In this document: positions 16,760 through 24,989 of the stretch, one piece after another
Layout of the letters: every line of letters begins with the position of its first letter
Numbering within the stretch: the stretch's first letter is position 1
Origin: Mycobacterium paraterrae
Lineage (GTDB): Bacteria > Actinomycetota > Actinomycetes > Mycobacteriales > Mycobacteriaceae
Length of the DNA: 64,000 nucleotides
Assembly: GCF_022430545.2 (NCBI RefSeq)
Contig: NZ_CP092488.2
Location: 1,860,001-1,924,000, forward strand
Direction: 5' to 3'
Notes under the pieces: model-generated
Database searches by the model: none
Seen by the model: only the letters and a program-made list of their open reading frames with translations
Told to the model about the DNA's origin: nothing
Program-made: the position numbers and the translations under genes

Positions 16760-17523
16760 GCACGCCGGAGGAGCCGCTGGTCTTGGTCGAGGACCGCGAC
16801 GGAGTCGCGCTGATCCTGCTGAACCGTCCCGCGCAGCGAAATTCGCTGCGGTACGAATCCTGGACCGAGCTGTCGGCTGCGCTGTCGGGCGCCTCGGACG
16901 CACGGGGCATCGTGGTCGCAGGCGCGGCAGGATTCTTCTGCGCGGGGGGCGATCTGAAGTCCGGCCCGGCCCATGGCGACGGGCCGATGGGACCAGCGGG
17001 ACGGGTCGAGCATACGCAGCGGGTAATGGCGCAGTTGCGCGACAGCGCGGTCCCGACCATCGCCGCGGTCGAGGGGGCCGCTGTCGGTCTCGGATGGAGC
17101 CTCGCGCTGGCGTGCGATCTGGTGATCGCCGCGCGCGATGCGTTCTTTTCTGCACCGTTCGTAGCCCGGGCGGTGGTGCCCGACGGCGGGCTGGCGTGGC
17201 GCTTGACCCAGCAACTGGGCCGACACCGCGCCTCGTCGCTGTTGTTGCGCGGCAATCGGTTACCAGCCGAGGACGCCCATCGGATGGGCCTGGTTACAGA
17301 ACTCGCCGAACCCGGTGCCGCGATCGACGACGCCGTCACCACCGCTTGCGAACTCGCGGAGGCAGACTCGGGCGCGGTCGAACTGACCAAGCGGCTCATC
17401 GCGTCTGTGGAAGCGGCCCAATTGGCGTCATTCCACCCGTTGGAACTGGCGGTCGCTACGGTCGCGCAGCACCGCTCGTCCGCCGCCGCAGGCAGGGCGC
17501 AGTTCGGCAGCGCTCAGCCATAG
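16756..17523 (+). CDS. Crotonase-fold enoyl-CoA hydratase/isomerase family protein
   Basis: 255 aa. VALILLNRPAQRNSL, FFCAGGDLKSG, EGAAVGLGWSLALACDLVIA and APFVARAVVPDGGLAWRL. The PDGG aspartate is kept while both classical glutamates are lost, so it belongs with the isomerase-like group such as the 4378-5175 protein. The GTG start at 16756 is fixed by the coupling with the previous stop. Its own stop codon overlaps the first bases of D5. Confidence 0.85.
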   Translation: MSTPEEPLVLVEDRDGVALILLNRPAQRNSLRYESWTELSAALSGASDARGIVVAGAAGFFCAGGDLKSGPAHGDGPMGPAGRVEHTQRVMAQLRDSAVPTIAAVEGAAVGLGWSLALACDLVIAARDAFFSAPFVARAVVPDGGLAWRLTQQLGRHRASSLLLRGNRLPAEDAHRMGLVTELAEPGAAIDDAVTTACELAEADSGAVELTKRLIASVEAAQLASFHPLELAVATVAQHRSSAAAGRAQFGSAQP

Positions 17524-17554
17524 TGCAACTAAACAACATCTGTAATACTGTTCC
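17522..17554. promoter_or_regulatory. Dyad operator D5
   Basis: Left arm AGTGCAACTAAACA, centre ACATC, right arm TGTAATACTGTTCC; triplets GCA, ACA, TGT, TGT. TACTGT at 17546-17551 is a -10-like box 24 bases before the P450 ATG. The left arm covers the stop codon of the preceding crotonase gene. Confidence 0.65.
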
Positions 17555-17574
17555 GTGAAGAAAGGACGGTGTCG

Positions 17575-18771
17575 ATGACCGCGACGGACCTGCGCTGGGA
17601 TCCTTTCGACCGCACCTTGCACGCCGAACCGTATTCAGTGTGGAAGCGCATGCGCGACGAAGCGCCGGTGTACTACAACTCCGAGTACGACTTCTACGCT
17701 CTGAGCAGGTTCGACGACGTGATGGCGGCATCTCTGGACACCGATTGCTTCTCGTCCGAACACGGCATCACCCTCGACATGATCACCGAAGATCCCTGGG
17801 GATCCCCCAAGGCGATGATCATGATGGATCCGCCCGACCACACGTACATGCGGAAGATGGTCAACCGCACGTTCTTTCGCAGCCGGATCGCCAAGCTCGA
17901 GGATCACATCCGAGAGCTGTGCCGGGGCTACCTGGACCGGCACGTCGGCACCGCGGGATTTGACTACGTGCGCGATTTCTCCGCCAAGCTCCCCGTGATG
18001 GTGATCAGCTCACTGCTCGGCTTTCCCGAGGGAGACCACGACAACCTACGCGAGTGGTCCGATGCCCAGGTCCACCGCGACGAGGGCAACCCCGAGCGCA
18101 GCGCCGAGGGCGATCAGGCTTCGGCGAACCTGTTCGACTACTACCGCCAGCAGATCGAGCTACGACGGCAGCATCGTACGGCCGACATCGTCAGCGACCT
18201 GATGGATTCCGATCTCGTCATGCCTGACGTCGATCCACGCCGCCTCGACGACGGCGAACTGCTCGTCTTCATCGCGATGGTCAACGTCGCAGGCAACGAG
18301 ACCGTCGCGCGACTCCTCGGCTGGGCGGCCTTGACGCTGGCGCGCAACGCTGACCAGCGCGCCAAGCTCGTCGCGGATCCCGGCCTGATCGGCGGTGCGG
18401 TGGAAGAACTACTCCGCTACGACGCACCGTCACCCATACAGGGACGATTCACGTTGCGCGACACCACGTATCACGACACGGTGATACCCGCCGGATCGAA
18501 GGTGGCGTTGCTCACAGGGTCAGCGGGTCGTGACGAACGTCAGTACGAGAACCCCGAAACCTTCGACGTGACCCGAACGGGCATCCGGCACATCAGTTTC
18601 GGCCACGGGTCGCATTTTTGCCTGGGTGCCGCTCTGGCCAGGCTGGAGGCCAGGGTGGCTATCGAAGAGACACTCAAGCGATTTCCAACGTGGACCGTCG
18701 ACGAGGCCGCCGTCGAATACGTCCACACCAACTCGGTCAGAGGCCCGGCCAGCGTCCCCATCACATTGTGA
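17575..18771 (+). CDS. Cytochrome P450
   Basis: 398 aa soluble bacterial P450. The I-helix oxygen-activation motif is AGNET, the ExxR is EELLRY, and the haem-binding loop FGHGSHFCLGAALAR places the ligand Cys near residue 349. ATG 17575 is chosen over GTG 17569 because AAAGGA at 17561-17566 is correctly spaced for it. It opens an operon of P450, SDR, SnoaL-like protein and adenylate cyclase coupled by GTGA overlaps. Electron supply may come from the ferredoxin at 24696-24893. CYP family not assigned. Confidence 0.9.
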   Translation: MTATDLRWDPFDRTLHAEPYSVWKRMRDEAPVYYNSEYDFYALSRFDDVMAASLDTDCFSSEHGITLDMITEDPWGSPKAMIMMDPPDHTYMRKMVNRTFFRSRIAKLEDHIRELCRGYLDRHVGTAGFDYVRDFSAKLPVMVISSLLGFPEGDHDNLREWSDAQVHRDEGNPERSAEGDQASANLFDYYRQQIELRRQHRTADIVSDLMDSDLVMPDVDPRRLDDGELLVFIAMVNVAGNETVARLLGWAALTLARNADQRAKLVADPGLIGGAVEELLRYDAPSPIQGRFTLRDTTYHDTVIPAGSKVALLTGSAGRDERQYENPETFDVTRTGIRHISFGHGSHFCLGAALARLEARVAIEETLKRFPTWTVDEAAVEYVHTNSVRGPASVPITL

Positions 18772-19547
18772 CGACCGCCGCGTTTGCCGACCAGGTCGCT
18801 GTCATCACCGGCGCGAGCGGCGGCATCGGGCGAATCCTGGCGCGGCGTTACGCCCAACGCGGCGCGACGGTGGCCCTCATTGCACGGCGACCGGACGAAC
18901 TCGAGCGGACGGCTGATCTTGTCGCCGCGGAGGGCGGCGTCGCCTCCGTCCATGTCGCCGACATCCGGGACGAGGCGCAATGTGGTGACGTCGTCGCCGC
19001 CGTGCTGGCCCGGTGGGAGCGACTTGACATCCTCGTCAACAATGCGGCCGTGCCGGGCGTCGACCAGTCCGTCTCCGAGGCCACCGTCGAGAACTGGCAG
19101 GACGTGCTCGCCACCAACCTGGTGGCGCCGATGGTGTTGGCACGAGAAGCGCTGCGGGCAGCCATGATTCCCGCACAGCGTGGCAACATCCAGTTCGTCT
19201 CGTCAGCCGCGGCCCGCAGCGTCCAGCCCCGCAAGGCTCACTACGCTTCGGCCAAGCTGGGCCTGACTGCGCTCGCTGAGACGCTCGCTCTCGAGGTGGG
19301 TGGCTTCGGAATTCGGGTGAACACGATTGTGGTCGGAAGCGTGGCAGGCGAACTGCTCGACCGCTACGTCGCGCGCCGCGCGCAAGAGGAGGGCCTGGAT
19401 GCCGGCGTGTTGCGGCAGCGGGTTGCATCACAGAACAAGCTGGGTCGGCTGGTGCAGCCGGACGAAGTCGCCGAGGTCTCGATGTGGTTGGCCTCTGATG
19501 CTGCGTCGGCGATCACGGGCCAGGACGTCAATGTGACCGGAGGCTGA
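18768..19547 (+). CDS. Short-chain dehydrogenase/reductase
   Basis: 259 aa classical SDR: nucleotide motif TGASGGIG near residue 15, NNAA motif, catalytic S (QFVSSAAA), Y and K (HYASAKLGL). RR after the second strand (LIARRPDE) suggests NADP(H). The C terminus ITGQDVNVTGG is the usual consensus variant. GTG 18768 is fixed by overlap with the P450 stop. It probably oxidises or reduces the alcohol made by the P450. Confidence 0.88.
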   Translation: MTTAAFADQVAVITGASGGIGRILARRYAQRGATVALIARRPDELERTADLVAAEGGVASVHVADIRDEAQCGDVVAAVLARWERLDILVNNAAVPGVDQSVSEATVENWQDVLATNLVAPMVLAREALRAAMIPAQRGNIQFVSSAAARSVQPRKAHYASAKLGLTALAETLALEVGGFGIRVNTIVVGSVAGELLDRYVARRAQEEGLDAGVLRQRVASQNKLGRLVQPDEVAEVSMWLASDAASAITGQDVNVTGG

Positions 19548-19549
19548 CG

Positions 19550-20104
19550 GTGTCTCCGCCAGTAGACGACTCCGAGGTCACAGCACTTCTTGCTCGCGAC
19601 CGCATCCGCGCGCTACCGATCCGCTACGCTGCCGCAATCGAGGCGCGCGACGTCGATGCGATGGTCCAGTTATTCTCACCCACAGCACGTTTCGGTGCGT
19701 ATGGACAGGGCCGCGATGCGCTGCGCAGATTGATGCTCGACAGTCTCAAGGACAGCCTGTTCGCAGTCATCCTGGTGGCCAACCACCTCATCGAGATGCA
19801 TGACGAGATGCACGCGAGCGGCCAGGTGTGGGCGCATTGCTATGCCCAGACCCGCACCGAGGGCTTTGTCGAACAGCTCATCAGGTACGACGATCGCTAC
19901 GAAAGTGTCGACGGGGAATGGCTTTTCGCGCATCGTCGGCACCGGCTCTGGTACGGCGCCGCGCACACCAAATCACCATTGGCGCAGCGTGCCGCCGAGT
20001 GGCCGCGTAGGCAAGTGGGGGTGGGTGACATTCCTTTGTCAGACCCCGATTTCGCCGAATGGTGGCGAACTCTGAATACAGACGACGGGGTGTCGTCGTT
20101 GTGA
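19550..20104 (+). CDS. SnoaL-like / NTF2-fold protein
   Basis: 184 aa. The N-terminal half LLARDRIRALPIRYAAAIEARDVDAMVQLFSP is the characteristic helix pattern of the SnoaL-like_4 / ring-hydroxylating beta-subunit type fold, followed by RRHRLWYG in the last strand. It may be a small dehydratase or isomerase of the P450/SDR product. The GTG start is two bases after the SDR stop. Its stop overlaps the adenylate cyclase start (GTGA). Confidence 0.72.
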   Translation: MSPPVDDSEVTALLARDRIRALPIRYAAAIEARDVDAMVQLFSPTARFGAYGQGRDALRRLMLDSLKDSLFAVILVANHLIEMHDEMHASGQVWAHCYAQTRTEGFVEQLIRYDDRYESVDGEWLFAHRRHRLWYGAAHTKSPLAQRAAEWPRRQVGVGDIPLSDPDFAEWWRTLNTDDGVSSL

Positions 20105-21582
20105 GATTCTGGCCTGGCCGTGACTTCACCGTCGAGCCTGCCGTGCGAGCCGCGTTGTTGACCGGTTCGCTGATCCCCAGCATGGTGGGAGCATCGGTAA
20201 TCGGTGTCATGGCTTCGCGCGCGTTACCCACCGGGGCCGCTCTGGCCGATCCCTCGGTGCTGCATGTCAACGTCAGCGCCGCAATCATCTTCGCGGCGAT
20301 ATCGATTCCAGCAGCGGCCGTTTGGGGCTTGTGGTGGACGACGGTGCCCATGGGTGCATCGTCAGCCGCCCGCCACCGCGTCCTCATGTCGACCCCTGGT
20401 CGGCTGACGACCATCAGCGCCGTCGTGTGGACCAGCGGGGCCCTCCTGCTCATCTGCGTCAATGCTGTACGACCGTGGCTGGCCACGACCCTGGGCATCT
20501 CGACGTTGCTGGCAGCGACGACGACCGCCACACTGACCTACTGGTGGAGCACGCGCGTCCTGCGACCCCATGTCGCGCCGATGCTCACTGAGCATCCACC
20601 GGAGCGCCGCCGACCTCCGGGCCTGAGGTTACGGGCCGTGTCCGCGTGGGTCGTAGGCACCGGTGTTCCGTTGTTGATGATCCTGCTGGTGTGCGCCAGC
20701 GCGCTCGTCATCAAGTACCCCGGCAACCGGCTCGCGATCGTCGTGCTGAGCCTGGGCGGGGCAGCCGTCGCGAGCGGTCTGACGGTCACCATATTCACGG
20801 GTGCCATCATGGCCGATCCCATCGACGAACTGCGTGACGGGATGACTCGGATCGCCGACGGCGAGTATGACGTCACAGTGCCGGTGTTCGATGCCTCCGA
20901 ACTCGGGTTGCTGCAGGCTGGCTTCAACACGATGGCTGGGGGCCTTCGTGAACGTGAGCGCCTGCGTGATCTCTTTGGCAGGCATGTCGGTCGGCAGGTC
21001 GCGCGACTGGCGGAGGCGTCCGCGTCAGCACAGCTTGGCGGAACCAATTGTGAGGTCGCGGTGGTGTTTGTGGACCTGGTCGGCTCGACGCGGATGGCGT
21101 TGGAGCTCGGGCCAGATCGGCTCGTGGCCCGACTCAATGAGTTCTTTGCCGCTGTCGTCGAATGCGTCGAACACCATCACGGGTGGGTGAACAAGTTCGA
21201 AGGAGACGCTGCCCTGGCGATCTTCGGTGCGCCCGAGCCCATTTCGGACCACTCCGGAGCTGCATTGGCCTCGGCGCGTGAGTTGTCGGTGGCGCTGGGG
21301 TCGGCTGAGCCGGGCTTGGCGGCCGGCATCGGGGTGTCCGCCGGGGCTGTGGTGGCCGGCAATGTGGGCGATCCGCGCCGCTACGAGTACACCGTCATCG
21401 GTGATCCGGTAAACGAGGCCGCGCGACTGGCCGAGTATGCGAAAACCCACGGGGGAGTCGCGGCCTCGGGATCCGCGCTGCGCCGCGCCGCGGCCGGGGA
21501 AGCCGATCGATGGCGGTTGGTCTCGTCGCGTGTCCTGCGTGGCCGCGATGCCCCGACCGACATCGCGGTGCCAGCGTCCTAG
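20101..21582 (+). CDS. Membrane class III adenylate cyclase with HAMP domain
   Basis: 493 aa. About six hydrophobic spans occupy residues 15-235, then a HAMP domain (DPIDELRDGMTRIADGEYDV, about 236-290), then a class III cyclase domain. Metal-binding aspartates are in VFVDLVGSTR and FEGDAALAIFGAP, the adenine-selecting lysine is in NKFEGD, and the transition-state Asn/Arg are in DPVNEAARL. All are intact, so it should make cAMP. Similar six-span HAMP cyclases are a known mycobacterial family (Rv1318c-Rv1320c, Rv3645). Its place as last gene of a P450 operon, coupled by GTGA, is unusual. Its stop shares CTAG with the stop of the convergent amidohydrolase. Confidence 0.9.
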   Translation: MRFWPGRDFTVEPAVRAALLTGSLIPSMVGASVIGVMASRALPTGAALADPSVLHVNVSAAIIFAAISIPAAAVWGLWWTTVPMGASSAARHRVLMSTPGRLTTISAVVWTSGALLLICVNAVRPWLATTLGISTLLAATTTATLTYWWSTRVLRPHVAPMLTEHPPERRRPPGLRLRAVSAWVVGTGVPLLMILLVCASALVIKYPGNRLAIVVLSLGGAAVASGLTVTIFTGAIMADPIDELRDGMTRIADGEYDVTVPVFDASELGLLQAGFNTMAGGLRERERLRDLFGRHVGRQVARLAEASASAQLGGTNCEVAVVFVDLVGSTRMALELGPDRLVARLNEFFAAVVECVEHHHGWVNKFEGDAALAIFGAPEPISDHSGAALASARELSVALGSAEPGLAAGIGVSAGAVVAGNVGDPRRYEYTVIGDPVNEAARLAEYAKTHGGVAASGSALRRAAAGEADRWRLVSSRVLRGRDAPTDIAVPAS

Positions 21583-22883
21583 TTCTTCTGCTCTTTGTTA
21601 GCCATCTGCTTGGCGAGGTTCTCGATGAAGGCCCCGTATCCGACACCGCCGTGATCTGACATCACCGCGTCGTAGTCGTACTCGGGCGGCTCGCCGTTAT
21701 TCGGCCGCCAGCCGGAGTCGGCGTTGGAGGCCTTGAAACCCTCCTCCGGGAAGGCGTACCAACGGCGCGTGTTGAGTTCGACGATCTTGGCGGCGTCCTC
21801 GTCCGGCACGCCCGCGAGCATCTCCTCGGCGCGGGCCCGGCTCATGGGCCAGAAGGAGTCCGAGTGTGGGTAGTCGCACTCCCAGGTGATGTTGTCGATC
21901 CCGATCTGGTGGCGCATCGCCACGCCGACTTCATCCTCGATGAAACAACCGGTGATGTTGCGCCGGAACAACTCCGACGGCGCGATCGTGGGATGAATGT
22001 TCTGGTAGTACTTGTGCTTGCGCCAGACATAATCCGCGCGCTCGATCAGGTAGGGCATCCACCCGATGCCGCCCTCGGAGAACGCGACCTTCAGGTTCGG
22101 GTGCTTGTGGAACACCGGTGAGAACACCAACTCGATCGCCGCCGCCATCGAGGTCGTACCCATCAGCGTGACCATGACGGCAAACGGCGCTTCGGGTGCC
22201 GTCGAGGGCGGCATGCCGCCGGAGCCGAAGTGCATGACGGCGGTCATGTTGGTTTGTTCGAGGGCGGACCAGACTGGATCCCAGTGCGGAGTGTGGAAAC
22301 TCGGCAGTCCGAGGTTCATCGGATTGTCCGGAAGCCCTACCGCGCGGCACCCTTTCGCGGCGTTACGCTCGATCTCGGCGACCATCAGCTGTACATCCCA
22401 GAGCGGGCTGATCATCATCGGGATGAACCGGGCCGGGTCCGCGGAGCACCACTCGTCGAGCGAGAAGTCGTTCCAGGCCTGCACGCTGAGCAGCGCGAGA
22501 TCCTTGTCGTTTCCCTCGAGAAATACCGTTCCGCAGAATCGCGGAAACGAGGGGAAGCACAGCATCGCGTGCACCCCGTCGATGTCCATGTCGGCCAGTC
22601 TCGCCTTGGGGTCGTAGCAACCAGGAATCATGTCGTCGTATCGCACAGGGTCGACGCCGAACTCCTCCGGCGACTTACCCGCGACGGCGTTCAGCCCGAT
22701 GTTGGGGTAGCTGCGGCCCTCGTACACCCATTGGTGCATAGGCGGCTTACCCTCGCGGGGGAATTCGACGATGCGGGGACCGTCTTCGAGGTATTTCTTC
22801 GGCAGCCGATCCCTCCACACGTGTGGCGGCTCGATGAGGTGATCGTCGACGGAAAGGAGCTTCATGGACGGTTGCAGCGGCAT
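21579..22883 (-). CDS. Amidohydrolase-2 family metal-dependent hydrolase/decarboxylase
   Basis: 434 aa TIM-barrel protein of the ACMSD-like amidohydrolase group. SVDDHLIEPP carries the metal-site D/H pair, MHFGSGG a barrel histidine, FSEGGIGWMPYLIER and ECDYPHSDSFWP the later barrel strands with the final aspartate. Family members are decarboxylases or C-C/C-O hydrolases. The ATG at 22883 is chosen because the longer frame (to 23096) runs through D6 and an opposing gene. It is a single-gene unit leftward from D6, facing a small gene transcribed divergently. Two paralogues are at 25785 and 49931. Confidence 0.88.
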   Translation of the reverse strand: MPLQPSMKLLSVDDHLIEPPHVWRDRLPKKYLEDGPRIVEFPREGKPPMHQWVYEGRSYPNIGLNAVAGKSPEEFGVDPVRYDDMIPGCYDPKARLADMDIDGVHAMLCFPSFPRFCGTVFLEGNDKDLALLSVQAWNDFSLDEWCSADPARFIPMMISPLWDVQLMVAEIERNAAKGCRAVGLPDNPMNLGLPSFHTPHWDPVWSALEQTNMTAVMHFGSGGMPPSTAPEAPFAVMVTLMGTTSMAAAIELVFSPVFHKHPNLKVAFSEGGIGWMPYLIERADYVWRKHKYYQNIHPTIAPSELFRRNITGCFIEDEVGVAMRHQIGIDNITWECDYPHSDSFWPMSRARAEEMLAGVPDEDAAKIVELNTRRWYAFPEEGFKASNADSGWRPNNGEPPEYDYDAVMSDHGGVGYGAFIENLAKQMANKEQKN

Positions 22884-22926
22884 CGCTGATACCTCTCGAT
22901 CTTCGCTGTTAGGCTGGCGCTCGTGC

Positions 22927-22959
22927 AGAACAATTAAACAGATTGTGCTTATTTGACTA
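22927..22959. promoter_or_regulatory. Dyad operator D6 (divergent promoters)
   Basis: On the plus strand left arm AGAACAATTAAACA, centre GATTG, right arm TGCTTATTTGACTA; triplets ACA, ACA, TGC, TGA. It serves the leftward amidohydrolase (start 22883) and the rightward small gene (start 22988); TGACTATAG just right of it may hold a -10. Confidence 0.6.
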
Positions 22960-22987
22960 TAGCTTGGGCCGCGAGGGAAGGGCGAGT

Positions 22988-23182
22988 ATGGACGCCAACG
23001 ATCGGATTCCGCACGACGACTGGGTGGATCAAGACCTTCTGACCCGTGATGAGGCGGCCAGTCGCCTCGTCGCTGAGATCGCCGAGGCGACGGCAAAGAT
23101 CGAAGCCGGCGAAGGTGACGAATTCACCGAGCGGCGACTTGCCGGCATGCGGGAAGCGCTGGAGCACTACCGTCGTCAATGA
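22988..23182 (+). CDS. Small acidic helical protein, paralogue of the 27073-27390 product
   Basis: 64 aa, predicted soluble, acidic and almost all helical; no signal or membrane segment. The core DQDLLTRDEAASRLVAEIAEA and the tail RRLAGMREALEHYRR match DHDLLTFGEVGERLRLEIAAA and ESRLRDLRAAAKR in the product of 27073-27390. Both genes sit next to amidohydrolase genes across a dyad operator. I do not recognise a named family. The ATG at 22988 follows GGAAGGGCGAG. It may be a regulator of, or small partner to, the amidohydrolase. Confidence 0.68.
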   Translation: MDANDRIPHDDWVDQDLLTRDEAASRLVAEIAEATAKIEAGEGDEFTERRLAGMREALEHYRRQ

Positions 23183-23186
23183 GCTT

Positions 23187-24011
23187 TCACGGCTGCGTGA
23201 TCAGGTAGGTCTCGTTGCGCAGCCCGTCGGTGAGTTCGCCGATATCGAACGGTCGTTCTAGGCGGGCGAAAAGCCGGTCGCGGTCGACCAGTTCGATGAT
23301 TTCGCTGGTCTGCTTGGCGATCATCTTCCCGACTATCGGAAACAACCGGCGCATCGCCGCACGCTCTGCACTCGTGCAACGCGAGGCGCAGTACCCGACG
23401 TGCCCTACCTCGTCAGTGAGGATCTCGGTGTACAACAGGTCGATGCGTTCGGCGACGTCCGGCTCGTCGGCGAACAGCTCCACTCCCAGACGTCGAAGTT
23501 CGTCGAACATGACGCAGCCGGCCATCTCACCGGCCCCGACGAAAGCGACGCGAAGTCGTTCAGGCACAAACACATTCAGCTTGACGAACTGCCGCATCAC
23601 GAACGGCGGCGGCATGACCTGGAATGTCAGATCGAACATGTCAAGCGTGTAGGCGAGCAGGCGGGTGTGGTAGTGCTCCTCGAGTTCGATGTACACCCGC
23701 TCGAGCGGTAGGTCTCCGTCGCTGTTTCGCCCGTAGGTCTCGCCGAGGCCGACCCCGAACCGCTCGGCTTGGTTCATCTTCGCGGTGGCCAGCAGGAACA
23801 GCATCTTGCGGTCCAACCCCGGTTCTGGACGCCGCCTGCGCAAATTACGCAGGAACGTCTCGCGGTCGGCGGGGTGGCGGGACGCCACGGGGTTAGCGAC
23901 GAGGTCGTCGAAGAACTGCTCGCGAAGTTTCAGCCATCGATTCAAAAGGTCGGCGTCGCCGTCACGACGAACCAGGAAGTCGCGGTAGCCCTCAATGGTG
24001 TTGTGGGTCAT
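23187..24011 (-). CDS. Ferritin-like diiron protein
   Basis: 274 aa, helical. Potential diiron ligands follow the ferritin-like order: E83 (NQAE), E112-x2-H115 (ELEEHYH), E162 (GAGEMAG) and E201-x2-H204 (TDEVGHVGY). This pattern fits a carboxylate-bridged diiron oxygenase or desaturase-like protein. The start overlaps the TetR stop (ATGA), so it is in a unit with TetR and the ferredoxin, which could supply electrons. The stop lies four bases from the stop of the convergent small gene. Ligand assignment is inferred from spacing only. Confidence 0.65.
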   Translation of the reverse strand: MTHNTIEGYRDFLVRRDGDADLLNRWLKLREQFFDDLVANPVASRHPADRETFLRNLRRRRPEPGLDRKMLFLLATAKMNQAERFGVGLGETYGRNSDGDLPLERVYIELEEHYHTRLLAYTLDMFDLTFQVMPPPFVMRQFVKLNVFVPERLRVAFVGAGEMAGCVMFDELRRLGVELFADEPDVAERIDLLYTEILTDEVGHVGYCASRCTSAERAAMRRLFPIVGKMIAKQTSEIIELVDRDRLFARLERPFDIGELTDGLRNETYLITQP

Positions 24012-24625
24012 CTGTTCTCCATCCCGTTGACAATCGTTGTCACATAACGGCTCAGCGCGCGGAAGTCGTGGACACCGGCGGCCAGCAGGGCGTACAGCCC
24101 GGTGCCGAAGAACAGCGCGAGTTCGCTGGGGTCGGCGCCGCTCGAAACGTTTTTGGCCCGTTGGGCATTGCTGATCGCTTCGATGATGAACTGCATCACC
24201 GGGTGTTCGGCGAACTCGATGTCGCCCGGTCGTGAGGACGAGAACTGCATGCCGAGCATGTCTTGAAACACGACGCCGCCCATGCGGCGCTCAGCGTCCA
24301 AGACGTGACGCACCAGCAGCGTCAGGACCGATTCGAGATCGTCGGTTGCGCCACGTGCCCGTCGCAGCGCGTCGACAACGGCGGCTTCCTCCCTGTGCTG
24401 CAGTTCCGCGAGCACATGTTCCTTGGTAGGGAAGTGGAAGTAGAAGGTGCCGCGCACGACGCCGACGGCTTTCGCAATCGCGGTGACGTCCGCACGGGCC
24501 AGGCCTCGCGCGCTGATCTCTTCGACGGCCGCGTCGAAAAGGCGTGCCCGGGTTTCCAACCGCCTGATCTCGCGGACACTCATCGTCTGCCCGCCCGCGG
24601 CTGGGAGAGCGGGGCTCGATGTCAT
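24008..24625 (-). CDS. TetR-family transcriptional regulator
   Basis: 205 aa. The helix-turn-helix is ARADVTAIAKAVGVVRGTFYFHFPTKEHVL, about residues 40-70. The frame is open to 24673, but the ATG at 24625 gives the usual N-terminal length; the longer form would run through the double palindrome at 24647-24672. That palindrome directly upstream suggests autoregulation through a site unlike the D dyads, so this is a second, separate regulator. Overlaps the diiron gene by ATGA. Its effector is unknown. Confidence 0.83.
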   Translation of the reverse strand: MTSSPALPAAGGQTMSVREIRRLETRARLFDAAVEEISARGLARADVTAIAKAVGVVRGTFYFHFPTKEHVLAELQHREEAAVVDALRRARGATDDLESVLTLLVRHVLDAERRMGGVVFQDMLGMQFSSSRPGDIEFAEHPVMQFIIEAISNAQRAKNVSSGADPSELALFFGTGLYALLAAGVHDFRALSRYVTTIVNGMENR

Positions 24626-24646
24626 GCAGTCACGGTAGCGGCATCG

Positions 24647-24672
24647 TTGACGGCCGTCAATGACGACCGTCA
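24647..24672. promoter_or_regulatory. Tandem TetR-type palindromes
   Basis: TTGACGGCCGTCAA at 24647-24660 is a perfect 14-base palindrome. The near copy TGACGACCGTCA follows at 24661-24672, with centres 13 bases apart. The pair lies between the ferredoxin stop and the TetR start, in the position of an autoregulatory operator able to hold two dimers. Confidence 0.7.
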
Positions 24673-24695
24673 ACCTGTCGCGCGTCGCCGAGTGG

Positions 24696-24893
24696 TTAGT
24701 GGTCTTCGCGCAACGTCAACGCGATCTTCGGGCACAGTTGGACCGCCGAGCGGACGTCGTCTTCGCGGTCTTCCGGTATCTCGTCGACGGTGACCACCAC
24801 GAGGTCTTCGTCGTCGAGTTCGAAGATGTCCGAGGCGATTCCCACACAGACGGCGTTCGACTCGCACAGATCGCGATCCACCTCTGCCCGCAT
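24696..24893 (-). CDS. 3Fe-4S ferredoxin
   Basis: 65 aa, the size of the small mycobacterial P450-partner ferredoxins. The cluster ligands are C10 and C16 (CESNAVC) and C54 (LCP), with the central cysteine of the 4Fe pattern missing, as expected for a 3Fe-4S type. DIFELDDED is the usual acidic middle. The ATG at 24893 is preceded by GGAGAGG. The frame continues far upstream as an antisense shadow of the SDR. Likely electron donor to one of the P450s or to the diiron protein. Confidence 0.87.
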   Translation of the reverse strand: MRAEVDRDLCESNAVCVGIASDIFELDDEDLVVVTVDEIPEDREDDVRSAVQLCPKIALTLREDH

Positions 24894-24939
24894 CCGATAC
24901 CCCTCTCCTGCGTCGAATTTCGACGGTCTGCGATGATGC

Positions 24940-24972
24940 TGGATGATAGAACGGAAGATGTTCAATTGTCTC
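24940..24972. promoter_or_regulatory. Dyad operator D7 (divergent promoters)
   Basis: Left arm TGGATGATAGAACG, centre GAAGA, right arm TGTTCAATTGTCTC; triplets ATG, ACG, TGT, TGT. It lies between the leftward ferredoxin/TetR/diiron unit and the rightward SDR (start 24990). Confidence 0.55.
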
Positions 24973-24989
24973 ACGCAAGGGAGAACATC

